Shown here: piece by piece, positions 1 through 11,215 of the stretch
How the letters are laid out: each line of letters starts with the position of its first letter
Numbering within the stretch: the first letter of the stretch is position 1
Source of the DNA: Datnioides undecimradiatus
Taxonomy: Eukaryota; Chordata; Actinopteri; Lobotiformes; Datnioididae
NCBI GenBank assembly: GCA_008933995.1
Contig: WARS01000016.1
Span: forward strand, 10,061,848 to 10,125,847
DNA length: 64,000 nt
Direction: 5' to 3'
Notes under the pieces: generated by a model
What the model saw: the letters and a program-made list of their open reading frames with translations, nothing else
Databases searched by the model: none
Told to the model about the DNA's origin: nothing
Position numbers and translations under genes: made by a program

Positions 1-1151
1 GGAACCTCAGCGGGGTGTTGACTGCACAGCCGTATGTTACCACCTCGCAAATAGGCCTGTATAAATATGACTAATTCAAATTTAGGGATAGTATGATGCA
101 ATAAAAAAAGATTTTTTTCTTCCATGATGAATTATCACATGTACAGACTATCATCTTCAGCAAGTGTGTGTGATTAATTACTCCTGCTAAGACCACTGTG
201 CTGCAAATTTCTAAAGTTTGTGTAGTGCTGACTTAAAGTCTAAGAATCTTTATGCAACCTATTAAAATATGTTTTTGTTAACGTAAATAAAAACACTGGA
301 TTATTAGTGGATACAGCAATTCTTAGAAATAAACTGAATCATTTCGGCCTTTGATTAATCTCAACAGAGAAAAATACACAACATCACCAATTAAGTGATT
401 GTTACTTATCTAGTATCAAGGTGTTAAATCAGTAACAGATGCCTACATACTATGTAGTGTATGTTTAGATGTACAACAGGAATCATAATAATAAAAACAA
501 CTTGGCATCATTGAACTCTGACACATTTGGTCAACATTTTGTACAGTTTTGGTGAATGAAGAAAATAATTTTCTCAACCGCTTACGATCAAAAGAATTGT
601 GCTATTAAGATTCTGACATAATAATGGTAAGTGCCTCTTAATTGAGTCAGACCTCTAACGTTTTAGACATTTAAAAACATGTTGGAATTGATGGATGGTG
701 TCGTCAACAAGAAATGTTGACAAATTTTATTTAAAGAAATTGTTTTATCCTTCATCATGAGACCAAAAAAGCAGCTGAGGATGTCCCACAATGCTCAGCC
801 TTAAAAAGGATGATGTTTGAGTGTCAGAAGTGAAAGTTAAAATGAAGAGTTTCAATAGATAAGTTACCTTACACAGTGAGCTTAAATTGAAACCAACACA
901 GAGCTCTTACTTAACTACAGCAAACTATTTCATCCATGAACTTTAACCTAAGCATTTTGATTTTTTTATTTATTTACATTTTGAGCATCTACTTAAAAGC
1001 CCACAGAAATGACTGAAGCAAAGTGTGATTCATCCATTTATTCAGTCCAAAATGATAAGAATATATGTTCAATATAATATTTATTATGTAATATTTTTTA
1101 TTTATCGCTCAACGTGAATGTGCTGTTCTGCAATATATAAATTGAACAAAC
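1..1151 (-). other. ndst3: 5' part of ndst3 intron 3
   Basis: AT-rich DNA that follows the GTTTGT donor at 1151 and runs off the left edge. No exon-like segment was found on either strand; in particular nothing encodes the FWWFPHMW motif expected in the next NDST exon. No recognisable repeat was seen. Confidence 0.7.
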
Positions 1152-1239
1152 CTGTGTGGTAGAACTTCCCAGAGAAGCCCAGGTTGAAGGTAAAGTTGGA
1201 GATCTGAGAACGCAGCTGTCTTTGAGTATCAAGGAGAGC
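1152..1239 (-). CDS. ndst3: Second coding exon (exon 3) of the same NDST gene
   Basis: This 88-bp exon encodes [20 protein letters not shown] followed by GFSGKFYHT, plus the first base of a Gly codon. It continues the preceding exon at DVK|ALLDTQ, exactly as NDST family members read. It belongs to the deacetylase domain. NFT at its residues 15-17 is a sequon. The acceptor is TATCGACAG|GCTCTC and the donor is CACACAG|GTTTGT, a GT donor that departs from GTRAGT at +3 and +4. The exon starts in phase 0 and ends one base into a codon. ALLDTQ and [10 protein letters not shown] are closest to NDST3/NDST4; NDST1 has ALFDTQ and GYSGKFFHTG. The next exon, expected to contain an EFWWFPHMWSHMQPHLFHN-like stretch, is not between 1 and 1151, so the gene continues off the left edge. 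Confidence 0.92.
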
Positions 1240-1244
1240 CTGTC

Positions 1245-1298
<54 letters not shown>
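1245..1298 (+). repeat. (GATA)n microsatellite next to exon 3 acceptor
   Basis: About 13.5 uninterrupted GATA units. Read on the gene's strand this is (TATC)n and ends five bases before the exon 3 boundary, so the repeat is the polypyrimidine tract. A branch-point-like CTGAT lies just upstream of it (A at 1303), about 63 nt from the AG. Confidence 0.95.
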
Positions 1299-1859
1299 GA
1301 AATCAGTGGCTGTTCACAGTATAGCAGATTCAGCTCTCCCCTGCCTGCACTTGCACCTGATCTATCTGATTCTGGTCTAATGTCTCTCTCTAGTATATTT
1401 AATTGAACTCCAAATCCTCTGATAATGGTCATGACGGCTGTGCACACTCATCAGTGCTTATCTTATGGCTCAGCAATGGCAGTCAACCAGCCTGCTGTTA
1501 CGGTGTGCTTCATCATTTTGGCCCGTCGTTGTAGATTCTGTTTTCTGTGTGTGAAAGTGCTCGAGAGGCCATTCCTGTCCTTAAAGTTACCTCAGTCTCT
1601 GGTTCCAATACTTGAATCAGGATTTTCTCCACTTATTTAATGACTTCATTAGTTTACTGGCCTTTAAACAAAGACTCTGTAATGAGTGTTAACTAAAGAG
1701 AGTTGCACTCTCGCGCACACAGTCACACACACCGACAGTAATGCGAGTTAATGAAGGTCAGTGCATTAGTAGCCTCTGGAGGGTGGACTAATAACCCCCC
1801 CCCCACACACACACACACTCCTCCCTTCTCATCATTCTCTCCATCCATCCCTAACATTA

Positions 1860-2220
1860 CCAAGTGAAACCCTGCAACCCCCCTCCCTTTCTCTCTCTAT
1901 CCCCTCCTCTGCTGCTGCCTTTCTTTCTGACTCCCCCTCTATTCTTCCATCTTCCCGCTTCTGAGAACCTGCAGTCGCCTCTCTGCCCCCCTTCCCCATT
2001 TGTCTTCCACCACCCCCAACCACCCCACCCTTCTCTGAACCTCCATCTCTCCCTCGCCTGCTCCGTGAAAATGTCACATTCTCAGGAGACGGGGCTGTTC
2101 TAATTTGAAAGGAAGGCTGAAGCAGCATGGAGGAAAGATCGCTCTCTCTCCCTTTCTATAACTCTCTCCCTCCTTGCTCTCTCTCTTGCACTCTCTCTAT
2201 CTTCTCGCCACCGTTGCACT
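1860..2220 (+). repeat. Polypyrimidine-rich block
   Basis: Strong C/T bias on the plus strand with CCCTC/TCTCTC words. The open frames seen on either strand come from this bias (Arg/Glu/Gly-rich or Pro/Leu/Ser-rich translations) and are not genes. Confidence 0.7.
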
Positions 2221-2425
2221 TCACAGTGTTTGCTCCCACACAAATATTTTTTTTTATGTATGAAACTCTTAAAATTCTCTGTATATTTTGTCTTTTTGTT
2301 GGGCTGTGCACCACATCTCTATTACCAATCTTTGTCATGCTGCTTTTAATCGATCCCCAGGAACCCTGCCTGATTTACGAGACCTGAGCAGCTGATGTCA
2401 GAGCGAGGCATGAGTTCCAGGCAGT

Positions 2426-2450
2426 CTCTCTCTCTCTCTCTCTCTCTCTT
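2426..2450 (+). repeat. (CT)n microsatellite
   Basis: Pure TC run within a longer pyrimidine-rich context in intron 2. Confidence 0.9.
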
Positions 2451-3462
2451 TCACTCTCTCTCATGTGTGTGTGTCCCAAACTAACAAATAAACAGACACA
2501 TGCACAGAGTGTCTTCATTAGCTCTAATCTAATGGTGTTGAAGATGGCTGCATGCTGACAGATGTGCACAGCTCCCTAATCTGATCCCCTGTCTCCTCTG
2601 TTATGACATCCTCTACATCTTACACACAGACACACACTTTTTCTATCCACACACAGGCAAACGAGTGTGTGTGTAGATACAAAGACTTAAGAATTAAATT
2701 AAGTTTGTAGCTGAGTGCTTTGCATTGTAACTCAATATACACTCCCCGATGCACTTGGTCGAAATGCATTATTAACGTGTGTGTTGGTATCTTTGAGGGT
2801 CGGTGTAGGTGTGTGTCCATGCGTGCAGTATATTAGTTTAAACACCTCATTTGTATTCTGCGGCCTAACGTCCAAAGCAGAAAACAGAAGAGCCATGCAG
2901 GTACTTTTGCATCTTTTAGCTGCTTTGTGATTGCAATCAACATTTTGTCACCTTTCTTTCTTACTTGGGAAACATATGCTTTCATTGTGCAGTAATGCAC
3001 ATGGTGCTGCATTTACAGTTGCTCTGTCATCCAAGAACTGATAGCTGACTCTAGCGCTGACACATCGAAAACAGCAACTATTAAAAGGGTAATGTGAACT
3101 TGGCCATTTTTCGTATTAAAAAGTGATTGTTCAGGAGCCAAATCTCACAGAGAACCACAAGAAGGGTCGCCAAACACTCCCTGTTTGCAACCGCAGCTCT
3201 GATTATGAGTCTTTCAGAGGCAACAAATTGCTCGCTGTGATGGATCGGCTTTCTCAAGCAAGTTTCAAGTCTCTGCAAAGTGGATTTCAAACCATTGGAA
3301 AGATGTATTATGCAATAGACTACATTTAATAGATAAACTTTACAGTTTACCGGTTCCATTTTAGTTTGAGGAACAAGTACAATGCTGAGGCAGACAATAA
3401 AGGCGACACTACTGACAAGTTGAAATATTCTAAATATCTTATATTTGTCAATCCTGCAATGA

Positions 3463-3465
<3 letters not shown>

Positions 3466-3493
<28 letters not shown>
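3466..3493 (+). repeat. (AT)n microsatellite
   Basis: Alternating AT run of about 14 units, followed by the related ATATATACATATATA at about 3500-3516. Confidence 0.9.
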
Positions 3494-3497
<4 letters not shown>

Positions 3498-6400
3498 AAA
3501 ATATATACATATATAGGGCAGTGTCTCTTGGACAGCCTATATAATGTTGTAAATATTTGTTCACGTAAAAAGTGACAAATAGTTACGTAAGGGAAAAGAA
3601 AAAGAAGCTTTCTCAGTACCACAAAGCAAGTGTGTGCAAATGTCAGATTGTCGTTTTCGGAGAGTAATACAAATTGTTGGGCATGAGCCCCCTACTCCGA
3701 CATGGTGTGCAGAGAGGTGTGTAGGTGCTTTTACGGCATTCTATTCTCAGGGTTTCTCCATGCAACAGGGAAAAGTGGCTGTCCCAAGCATTAATGAAGG
3801 AGTAAAGTCTGTGCATAATCTGCAAAATATTCACACCACAAACACAAGAGAATAGCACAACCAAACCAATGAAAACAGGATGTTTGTTAACACCTGAGCA
3901 AATCTGAAACAACACACTGTGTGAAAGGTAGCGTTTACTGAAAAACAGAAACCTTGTTTTCAAGAATAGACAGCTAGGGCAGGAGTACTGTACATCATCA
4001 CAACGAGGCAGAACTGCAGGTACAAACAATGGTCAGCAATGGAAAGGAGTGCACTTCTTGGTCAGAAACACACTGAGCATATGACAAACTGTGGCTCTGA
4101 GGGACAGTGAAGGCCCCTCCTGCTGTTTTTCTGAGGGTAACGGCTGCAGATCAGGAAGAAGGGAGGGCTTTGAGCAATATGGAGCCAATCTGTCCACTGG
4201 ATACTGAGCTCAAAGCTGGATATGGTTTTAAAATGGGCCATAAGAGATACTTCATAAGAAAGAAGAGGGGATTTGGATTAGCAGGAGGTGGCACTATGTA
4301 GCATGTGAGAGATCTTGACAATCCTGCAGATGAAGGTAAACACACACACTGTGATTAGCGGTTAGCGATAGCCCTCATTTCTCTGCCCAATCCCACAGCT
4401 GCCTAACACTGCTCGTGTCAGAAGCAATGCCAGTTTGCTTGCTGTGTACGTGAGAGAGACAGCGGGTGTGCGTGCATGTGTGTGTTCCTGTGTGTGTATG
4501 TGTGCGCACACCGTGAGCACTGGAAGAGTTGCCAGCTAGATGTTGGGGTTCAAACAGATGGGAGACAGGCATCTGGACAGCTGGCATTCACTGCCTTTCA
4601 AAAACCCTTTACACCAACCACCTCTCCACCATATCCCCATTCTGTCATTCTCGCCTTTGCACTCTGTTTCTTTGCTTTTATTTTCACAGACGCAAGTCTG
4701 GACGGGAAATCAAAAATGAAAAAAGTAATTATAAAAAAGACATACACGCAAATAGGTTTGAAGGCTGGTCGAGACAAATAAGAAAACTTACAAGGTTTAA
4801 TTTTTGTGCAAAAGCGGGTCAAAGTTCTTGATTCATCTACTTGAGTGCACGTTATGTGTGTGTAGCTGTGCATGTAATGTGAACGCTAGACCAGCAATTT
4901 AACTGGGTCAGGCATCTCTATTTGATGAGCAGGATGAGCGCCTCACCAGTTAATGCCAGTCCTCCTTTTGCTTACTCTTTCCCTCTCTGTCTCACTTCCA
5001 GTCTCGCTTGTCAGATTCAACTCTGTGTAGCTTTTTTATATTGGAGCATTTTACAAAATCATCTATTCACTTGCATTTACGGATCCAAGGTACTTGTGAT
5101 TGCTTTGGCATCGCTATACTTGCACTAAATTCTACTTGGCAGCCCCTCAAGGATTCTGAGTTTCAGTGATTGCTGTGACCGCAAAAACCTGCCTCATTTT
5201 GTGGGAGAAAATGCATGGCACACAGCCACGCTCTCCCAGTGAATTTGGAGTAAAAACAAGAGCACTGACAAAAATTGTTAATTAAACAAAAAAAAAAAAG
5301 TTAAGATCATTTTCTTGTTGATAGATGTATTCAATACAATGACACCGTGAAGAATTAATTTTTTTGTACTGCATGTTACAAAAACCTCCCTCTGATACAT
5401 AAACACACAACAGCCTTTTTTCTTTCTGACAGTGTAACTGTAAAACTTCTCCTTCACTGCAGGGCTGACTGTGATAATTTCACTTGTCCAGATCAGGGGG
5501 ACGAATGAGAGCAGATGTCCGGAAGCATCATGCTGGAAGCAATATCCTGCTCCTTTCTGCCGTCTTATATGTCATCTCCTTTTCTGCCTTTCTCACCTGC
5601 AACTTTGTCATTTTAAAAACCATTAACATCTAACACCTAAGGTTTCTTCACAGAGGTGCCAGCCTTTGCCGAGCATTAAATGAAAGATGCCAATTGACAA
5701 ATTAAAAAAAGAGAGAATAAGACATTTGTTTGCCCTTTCGTAACAAGAGGAAAAGCAGTTTCTTTTTCTCCCATTTCCTTGTCTCTCTCCACTGGTTTTC
5801 AGATCTTTTCTCCACTGCTTATGTCTTTTCTTCATTACTTGTGTAATAGAATTTGGCAAAGTAATAAACGGATACAGAGTAAGCTGGGTCCCATTGACTT
5901 AAGTGGCAAATATGCATCATACTTAATTAGGTCTAAAGATTAACTCTAAGTAGGACTGCACAATAAGTTCCAGGCTGCTAAGCCAAAAATTTCAATGAAG
6001 ACTAAATGTTGCCCATTTTGTTTAATTCCTCTTTTTGTTTCATTTCCAATTTCAGGTCACTATCAAACCAGAGTGATCATAAGAAAAGGAACAATACACT
6101 CAACATATGTAAACTCTTCATTTCAATGTAGAGTTCATCCTCATGTATATGTCAATGTCCATTCACCTCAGTCACACATTTATCAGTGCTAAGCAATAAT
6201 TAGCTGGATAAGATGTTAATAAGCTTTCTGTTCACTGATGAAATAACTTTTTACGTCTTATTAGGCCACATGAAAGTAGCAATTATTTGATTTGCCAAAT
6301 TAAACAATGAAAAAGTAATGAAATTGCAATGGCTCCGCTGAGTCTTTGGGAAACCCACGTTTGAATCGTTTTTAGTCAATTATCCCTTTTCATTAGTACC

Positions 6401-6669
6401 AGTGACTGACTGTCATAACATAAAACAGGCAAATGCAGAGAACTTCCTCTGATGTGGTGACAGTCCGATCTATCCTGCACCCATACAAGCACACACACAC
6501 AGCTACACAGAGAGGTTTGGAATTGAAATCAGCTTACTGTGCATCAATGAGCCACTCGCTTCTTTCTGAGGCATAAAAATGACAAATATCTAGTCGGTTT
6601 AAGTAAATGTAGCCTTAGCAACAAAGAGACTGTGGCTTGGCTTGGCATGCACAGCATGTGTGTTCACTC

Positions 6670-6672
<3 letters not shown>

Positions 6673-6711
<39 letters not shown>
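6673..6711 (+). repeat. (TG)n microsatellite
   Basis: About 19 uninterrupted TG units in ndst3 intron 2. Confidence 0.95.
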
Positions 6712-6712
<1 letters not shown>

Positions 6713-6839
6713 TTCTCAACTTAGATGACACCATGTCAGAAAGCACCTTGGGGAGCAAAAGAGTGAGAACGAGTTGAGAGAGAGGTTTAGGGAGGAATAC
6801 AAATAGACTGGAGATAGTGATCAATGACTCAGGCCAGGA

Positions 6840-6857
6840 GGGTGGGTGGGTGGGGGG
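6840..6857 (+). other. G-quadruplex motif in ndst3 intron 2
   Basis: GGGTGGGTGGGTGGGGGG has four G-tracts joined by single-T loops, a pattern known to fold very stably. It lies on the plus strand, which is the template strand of ndst3. A further G8 run follows at about 6893-6900. Confidence 0.75.
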
Positions 6858-7118
6858 AAAGAAGGTGAGTAGTAGAGGAGGGGTAGGAGGTGGGGGGGGG
6901 TTATAAAGACGAATCTGAAGATGGGAATCAGACACCTTCCTAACAACCCACTCTAAGACGGAAAAGAGGATAAATCCTACACACGTGAATTAAAGAACAC
7001 AAGTACCGGCACACGCGTGTCATTGACGGGAGTTTTTGACTGGCATCATCCCTCATTTTGAGAAATGTCATCAGCAGGGTGCCTCCCTGTGAATCATTTT
7101 AATAGAGGAAATACAGCT

Positions 7119-7141
7119 GTGTGTGTGTGTGTGTGAGTGTG
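7119..7141 (+). repeat. Short (TG)n microsatellite
   Basis: About 8-11 TG units with one interruption (GAGTG), in intron 2. Confidence 0.8.
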
Positions 7142-9915
7142 TGCAGACAGGAGGGGGTGTAGGTATTGTTTGTCACCAGATGAACTCGTGGGGTGAGACT
7201 AATGAAGAGTGCAGAGAGAAGGAGGGAGCCATTTTAATTGGCCTCTCTCTTTCTGTCTCTCTCGTCTCCCTTCTTCTCGTGGGGAGAACAGGAGATTGAA
7301 TGTTGGCTTTGCAGAGGTAAAGCGGGATTTCTAACTCTGGCACTGCAAATGCCTTGTCCTGCTAATTGGTCAATAACACATCCTGTTCCATACCCTGATG
7401 CAGTGTTACACATAAACTGTCTCTGAAGCACTGTAGGGATGAGGGAAGATTTACATTTTCCCACAACTAGTTTTTCACTCACAATCATTCACTGCCATAC
7501 GTTCGAGCTGCTGTGGTCTCTCATAACTGATAATTGCTCGATGCAAAACCATTTTGTAGGGCCACAATATTTCATATGAAATATTCAGTAAGGATGAGGC
7601 TACAGAAAACTTTACATGTTAAGATGTCAATGTTTAGGAATACACCTGCTCTGTAATGTCATCATCTGACACATATTCCTTTTCCTGGGACAGTTTACTC
7701 AAGCTATCAGTCGATTTTAAGCAACTTCAACTTCTAAGGCACATTAACACACACTCATAACACACCATAACACGCCTCAACTTATTTCCTTTCATGATTA
7801 AGTAATTCCTCTGATTCCGCAGGCATTCATCTTTTTCAGAAGAGACATCTTTTCAGCTGTCACCTTCACCCAAAGGTGCATTTTTGACACATAGCCATCT
7901 CATATGAGTCATCCTTTCAACAGCTTTTCACTGGCACTTAACAAAAAGGGGAAATACTTCTGAAAACTAACCATTTTACGACTCAAAGATCGCTGGCGTT
8001 CAGAAAAGATAACATTGAAATAAACTGGCTGATTCGCATGATGATGTACATACATAGTTTACATGTGCATACACACTTGTCACTTTGAAATAAGACTCAA
8101 ACTGTAATCTGACAACTGTACCTGAGGCTCCCCTTTTCTGAGGGGAGGGCTGCTACAAATCAGAATATTCCCGCTCCTCTACCTTCCTTCCTCTGCTTCC
8201 CCATTTCCCTTCAGCATTTTGTTTCTCTGAAATCGCAAAGTTAGCTGCTAGCTCTTCCCCTAGGCACCATACTCCACCTTCCATTCCCTCCCGCCCACCC
8301 TCCCTTGACTCTCTTCCCTCTTTCTTCCCCCTGCTCTTCCTTCCTCGCTGTGATTGCCAACTATCTTGAAGGAGAGAACTGAAATGTGGAAGGAGTGTGA
8401 ATGTTTCAAATGGCATCCCTCTTTTTTCTACCCTTTATTTCTCTCTCCCTCTATCTATCTATTTCTATCTCTCCATCTCTCTCTCCAGCTCTTCCTCCAT
8501 CCTCATCTCCCTGTCCTTCTGTTATGGCACTGGTTCATCCTCATGTATATTTATGCTACAAAGCTGAAGAGTCAGGCAGACTTAAAATGAAAACTCAAAC
8601 TAGAGAGCACTTGTGTGTTCATTTTGTGAATGTGTATGTGCACGGGTATGTGTGCACACTCTGTGTGTGCGCTTCTGTATGTGTGAATATGCACTCTTTT
8701 ATCCTTTTTGGATACAAGCATCTTTTTTATATTCAAGGGTGGAATTCCTCTCCACTTCACCACCCACTGCCCTCCTGTTTTCTCAGCCTCCCCATTCCTC
8801 TCATCTCCTCCCCATGTTTCAGCCACAGACAGGTGGCTGGGGGTTTTTTTTCAGTGCCTGACGGGACAGGTGTCAGCAATTGACGGAAAGTGACATTCTA
8901 ATCTAAAGAAGTGATTCAGAAAAACACCCACGCACAAACACGCACACACACACAGACTTCCCTATCATGTATATCCTGTGGCTGCAGAGAGACGGGCAGA
9001 CACCTCTGGGTTTAGCTCGTGCACATCACTGCAGATCAGCATAAATCTCACCTGTCTTAACGCCCCCCCCCCGCACACCCAATTCATCCACCCACACACA
9101 CAGACACACACTCCCACACACGAAAACCCACCAAACACAATTTGTTTCTCTTGAATGGCCCTGAGTGAGGACGCGGTGGGAGAATGTGACCACCGATTTC
9201 AAACAAAATTCCTTGTGCAGAGGCGTTTTATCCACACTCCAGTGAACCTGAGGTGTTTTTTCCCCTCTTTTTAAAAATATCAAATTCCTACAGAAATAAA
9301 AGTTTGTGCATGCAAGTGTGTATCTGTGGAGGCACACATCTCAGTGCATGTGTGTATGTGTGTGTTTGCTCATGCAAGCGTGTGTGTTGAAACAATAGTT
9401 GTCTTGAGAGGCGGGCTGCATGGCTGACTCTCCTTTAGTTTCCCTTAGAGGAGGAACGTGGGAAAAGAGGAATAAGTGCCATTCATCTTTTCACTGGCTC
9501 ATTCACTCCCCCTCTTTCTCTCGCTCATCTCCCCTCTTTCTCTCTTTCACTCCACGTCTTTGTTCCCTTAAACGGCCTCTTTACTTCTGCTTAAACCTTC
9601 ATTTGAGATAAATACCCTCTTGCTGTACCCCAACACATATGCACTTGCTGTACAACACACACAGATTCCAGCACACGCATCCATGAGCTTTCCAAAATGC
9701 CACCAAATGAACCTGTGACTGTGAAATAAAATCGGCAGACATATGCTCTAGGTAAATTCTTGTCTATTGCTATCAAGTGCTGTTTTTAGAAGTTGATCGC
9801 AGAAATAAAAATCTGATCCAACACCACTGACCTGGTATCAATTCATCCTCTCTGTTCTACTGTCTCCTTCTAATGCATATTATCACACACTCATAACACC
9901 CATCACCCTCCGTAC

Positions 9916-10914
9916 CTTCACATCCTTGGCGTTCATGCGCGTCCCTTCCTTTCCCACAAAAATGTCATCTATATCCACAAGTATGTGCCGGTCCAGACCC
10001 AAAGTAAGCTTCCTGTCTGTGAGGTAGGAGATGGCATCCACCAGGATGAGTCTGTGGAGCCAGTAGCCCAGTCCCTGGCCAAACAGCACCCTCCTCACTC
10101 CATCATAGAGTCCCATGTCCTGTACCACAGTGGCTTGTAGGCCCAGACTAAAGCCAGGCCCTGGATTATCGCCACTACCCGCCCCTGCTCCATCCTTGGC
10201 CCGTGCATGCAGCACCGCCTGGTAGGTGGAGTGATTGGAGGAGAAGGCGCTCCAGTCCTCTCCAGGTAAAGGTCCACGATCTGTGCCGGGCTTGGTCAGG
10301 TGGAGGAGAGGTGAGCTAGACACCACGCAGCAGTCCCAGAGCGCCTGGTTGGTCCTGAGAACCAGCGGGAGGCCTCTGAGTTTGAGGAGAGGTGGGGAAT
10401 TCTCAGTGGAGCGGTAGAAACCTATTATGCCCACCCTGTACTCTGTGCAGTACTGATGCAACAGCTGTCTGTTCCATGTGTCTGCATGTGCATACTTTAA
10501 GAGATTCTCATAAATGATGAGTGAATATCGGCCACGGCCTTTCTCTGTCAATGGCGGGAGGTCGCCCTTCCCTGAAGCGATCTCCATGCGAAACTGGAAG
10601 TGTGCTGACTCCAATATAGCCACAATGTCCTGACCCAGCTGAGAGTACTGGGACTCCACCAGCACCAGCACTACCGGGTCGGTGTGAACATGTGTGTGAG
10701 GGGGGTTGGGAGGGTAAGGGTATGGAAGTTGATGGTATGGGGACATGGAGAGAGGCTGGGAGCAGGCAGGTTCCGGGGATTGTCCAAGCTGCATGGAAGG
10801 GGAGGAGTTCGTAAACAGAAAGTAGGCAGAGAGGAGGAGGGAGACGAGACAGCAGGAGGCCAGCAGGAGCAGGAGCCTGCGTAGGTGCCGACGGAATCGC
10901 ACGGCCACTGTCAT
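9916..10914 (-). CDS. ndst3: First coding exon of heparan sulfate N-deacetylase/N-sulfotransferase, NDST3/4-type (residues 1-333)
   Basis: The family is a Golgi type II membrane enzyme that removes acetyl groups from GlcNAc of nascent heparan sulfate and N-sulfates the freed amine. The exon encodes a short basic cytosolic tail (RFRRHLRR), a membrane anchor at about residues 13-34, a Pro/His-rich stem at about 40-78, and then the N-terminal and deacetylase regions. Family motifs seen are VESQYSQLGQDIVAILES (87-103), KGRGRYSLIIYENLLKY (125-141), LPGEDW (216-221), NHSTY (227-231), VVQDMGLYDGVRRVLFG (263-279) and ILVDIDDIFVGKEGTRMN (311-328). The acidic VDIDD stretch lies in the deacetylase region and is probably metal-binding. 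The sequons NSS36 and NHS227 are visible. The ATG at 10914 has A at -3. The exon ends AAG|GTACGG in phase 0. The DCC at 194-196, SAYFLF and MNAKDVK favour NDST3/4 over NDST1/2. Paralog choice is from remembered family sequences: family near certain, symbol less so. Confidence 0.93.
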
Positions 10915-11059
10915 GGTGAGGCGGAGAGATGTCGCACGTAGCAGGAGGAGACTTCTTTTATTAACTTTGCCGGAGCCTAGAGAAGGCTGCTTTCACAAGT
11001 ATGAGGGGTTTGAGGAGCACAAGAGATTGTCTGTGTGGGTGAGAAAGGAGCAAAGCCAC

Positions 11060-11074
11060 TCAGGAGTGCGTCAT
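11060..11074 (-). other. Upstream ORF of 4 codons (MTHS) in ndst3 leader
   Basis: The ATG at 11074 overlaps the stop of the preceding upstream ORF in an ATGA arrangement and encodes MTHS before TGA. It is the last upstream ATG before the main start, about 145 nt away. Confidence 0.45.
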
Positions 11075-11133
11075 GTCACCATGGCAGGTGGAGAATGGAG
11101 CTGTGCCGGATGTTGGGGAACAAAGATCTTCAT
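11071..11133 (-). other. Upstream ORF of 20 codons in ndst3 leader
   Basis: The ATG at 11133 opens a 20-residue frame (begins MKIFVPQH, ends AMVT) that stops at 11071. An internal in-frame ATG at 11080-11082 has a good context (GCCATGG). The stop overlaps the next upstream ATG as ATGA. It finishes about 155 nt before the main ATG, so reinitiation would be possible. Confidence 0.5.
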
Positions 11134-11180
11134 TGAGGAAACGCGGTCGAGGTACTCTCCTTCGAATCCTCACGGAGGAA

Positions 11181-11186
11181 TCACAT
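11181..11186 (-). other. Minimal upstream ORF (ATG-TGA) in ndst3 leader
   Basis: The minus strand reads ATGTGA, a start codon followed directly by stop, about 270 nt upstream of the main ATG. Start-stop elements are known to stall initiating ribosomes in some leaders; an effect here is inference. The same TGA would also end the spliced upstream ORF that begins in exon 1. Confidence 0.5.
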
Positions 11187-11215
11187 GCAGAGACGGAGCG
11201 GGTGATGATTAATGC

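Larger units (their letters stand above)
1240..9915 (-). other. ndst3: ndst3 intron 2
   Basis: This 8.7-kb intron lies between GTACGG (from 9915) and the (TATC)n-ACAG acceptor (to 1240). It holds pyrimidine-rich blocks at 1800-2220 and 8150-8340, a (CT)n run, an (AT)n run, two (TG)n runs and a strong G-quadruplex motif at 6840. Reading frames inside it come from low-complexity DNA and have no recognisable product. An AT-rich stretch at about 6190-6420 looks non-repetitive and could be regulatory, but nothing proves this. Confidence 0.8.
10915..11215 (-). other. ndst3: 5' untranslated part of ndst3 exon 2 (leader)
   Basis: Reading on the minus strand, a long pyrimidine run (complement of 11222-11255) ends in TCTCTGCAG and is followed by GCATTAATC. 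This is a very good 3' splice site and places the exon start at 11215. The 301 nt to the main ATG form the leader. It holds four upstream ATGs, none in frame with a longer NDST protein, and three short upstream ORFs complete within this exon. The last roughly 145 nt before the main ATG have no ATG. The boundary is inferred from splice consensus, not from transcript data. Confidence 0.75.

Noticed and set aside
6131-8549. An 18-base word, GTTCATCCTCATGTATAT, shared by 6131-6148 and 8532-8549
   Set aside because: Flanks do not match; without longer similarity it may be chance or a tiny repeat fragment.
8401-8883. 160-codon plus-strand frame inside ndst3 intron 2
   Set aside because: Pyrimidine-rich DNA gives Ser/Leu/Pro runs and TG repeats give Cys/Val runs; it lies antisense in an intron with no homology.
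9883-9915. Extension of the ndst3 first coding exon by ten codons (VRRVMGVMSV)
   Set aside because: The extra codons lie beyond the GTACGG donor; family alignment resumes in the exon at 1152-1239 right after DVK, so this is intron.
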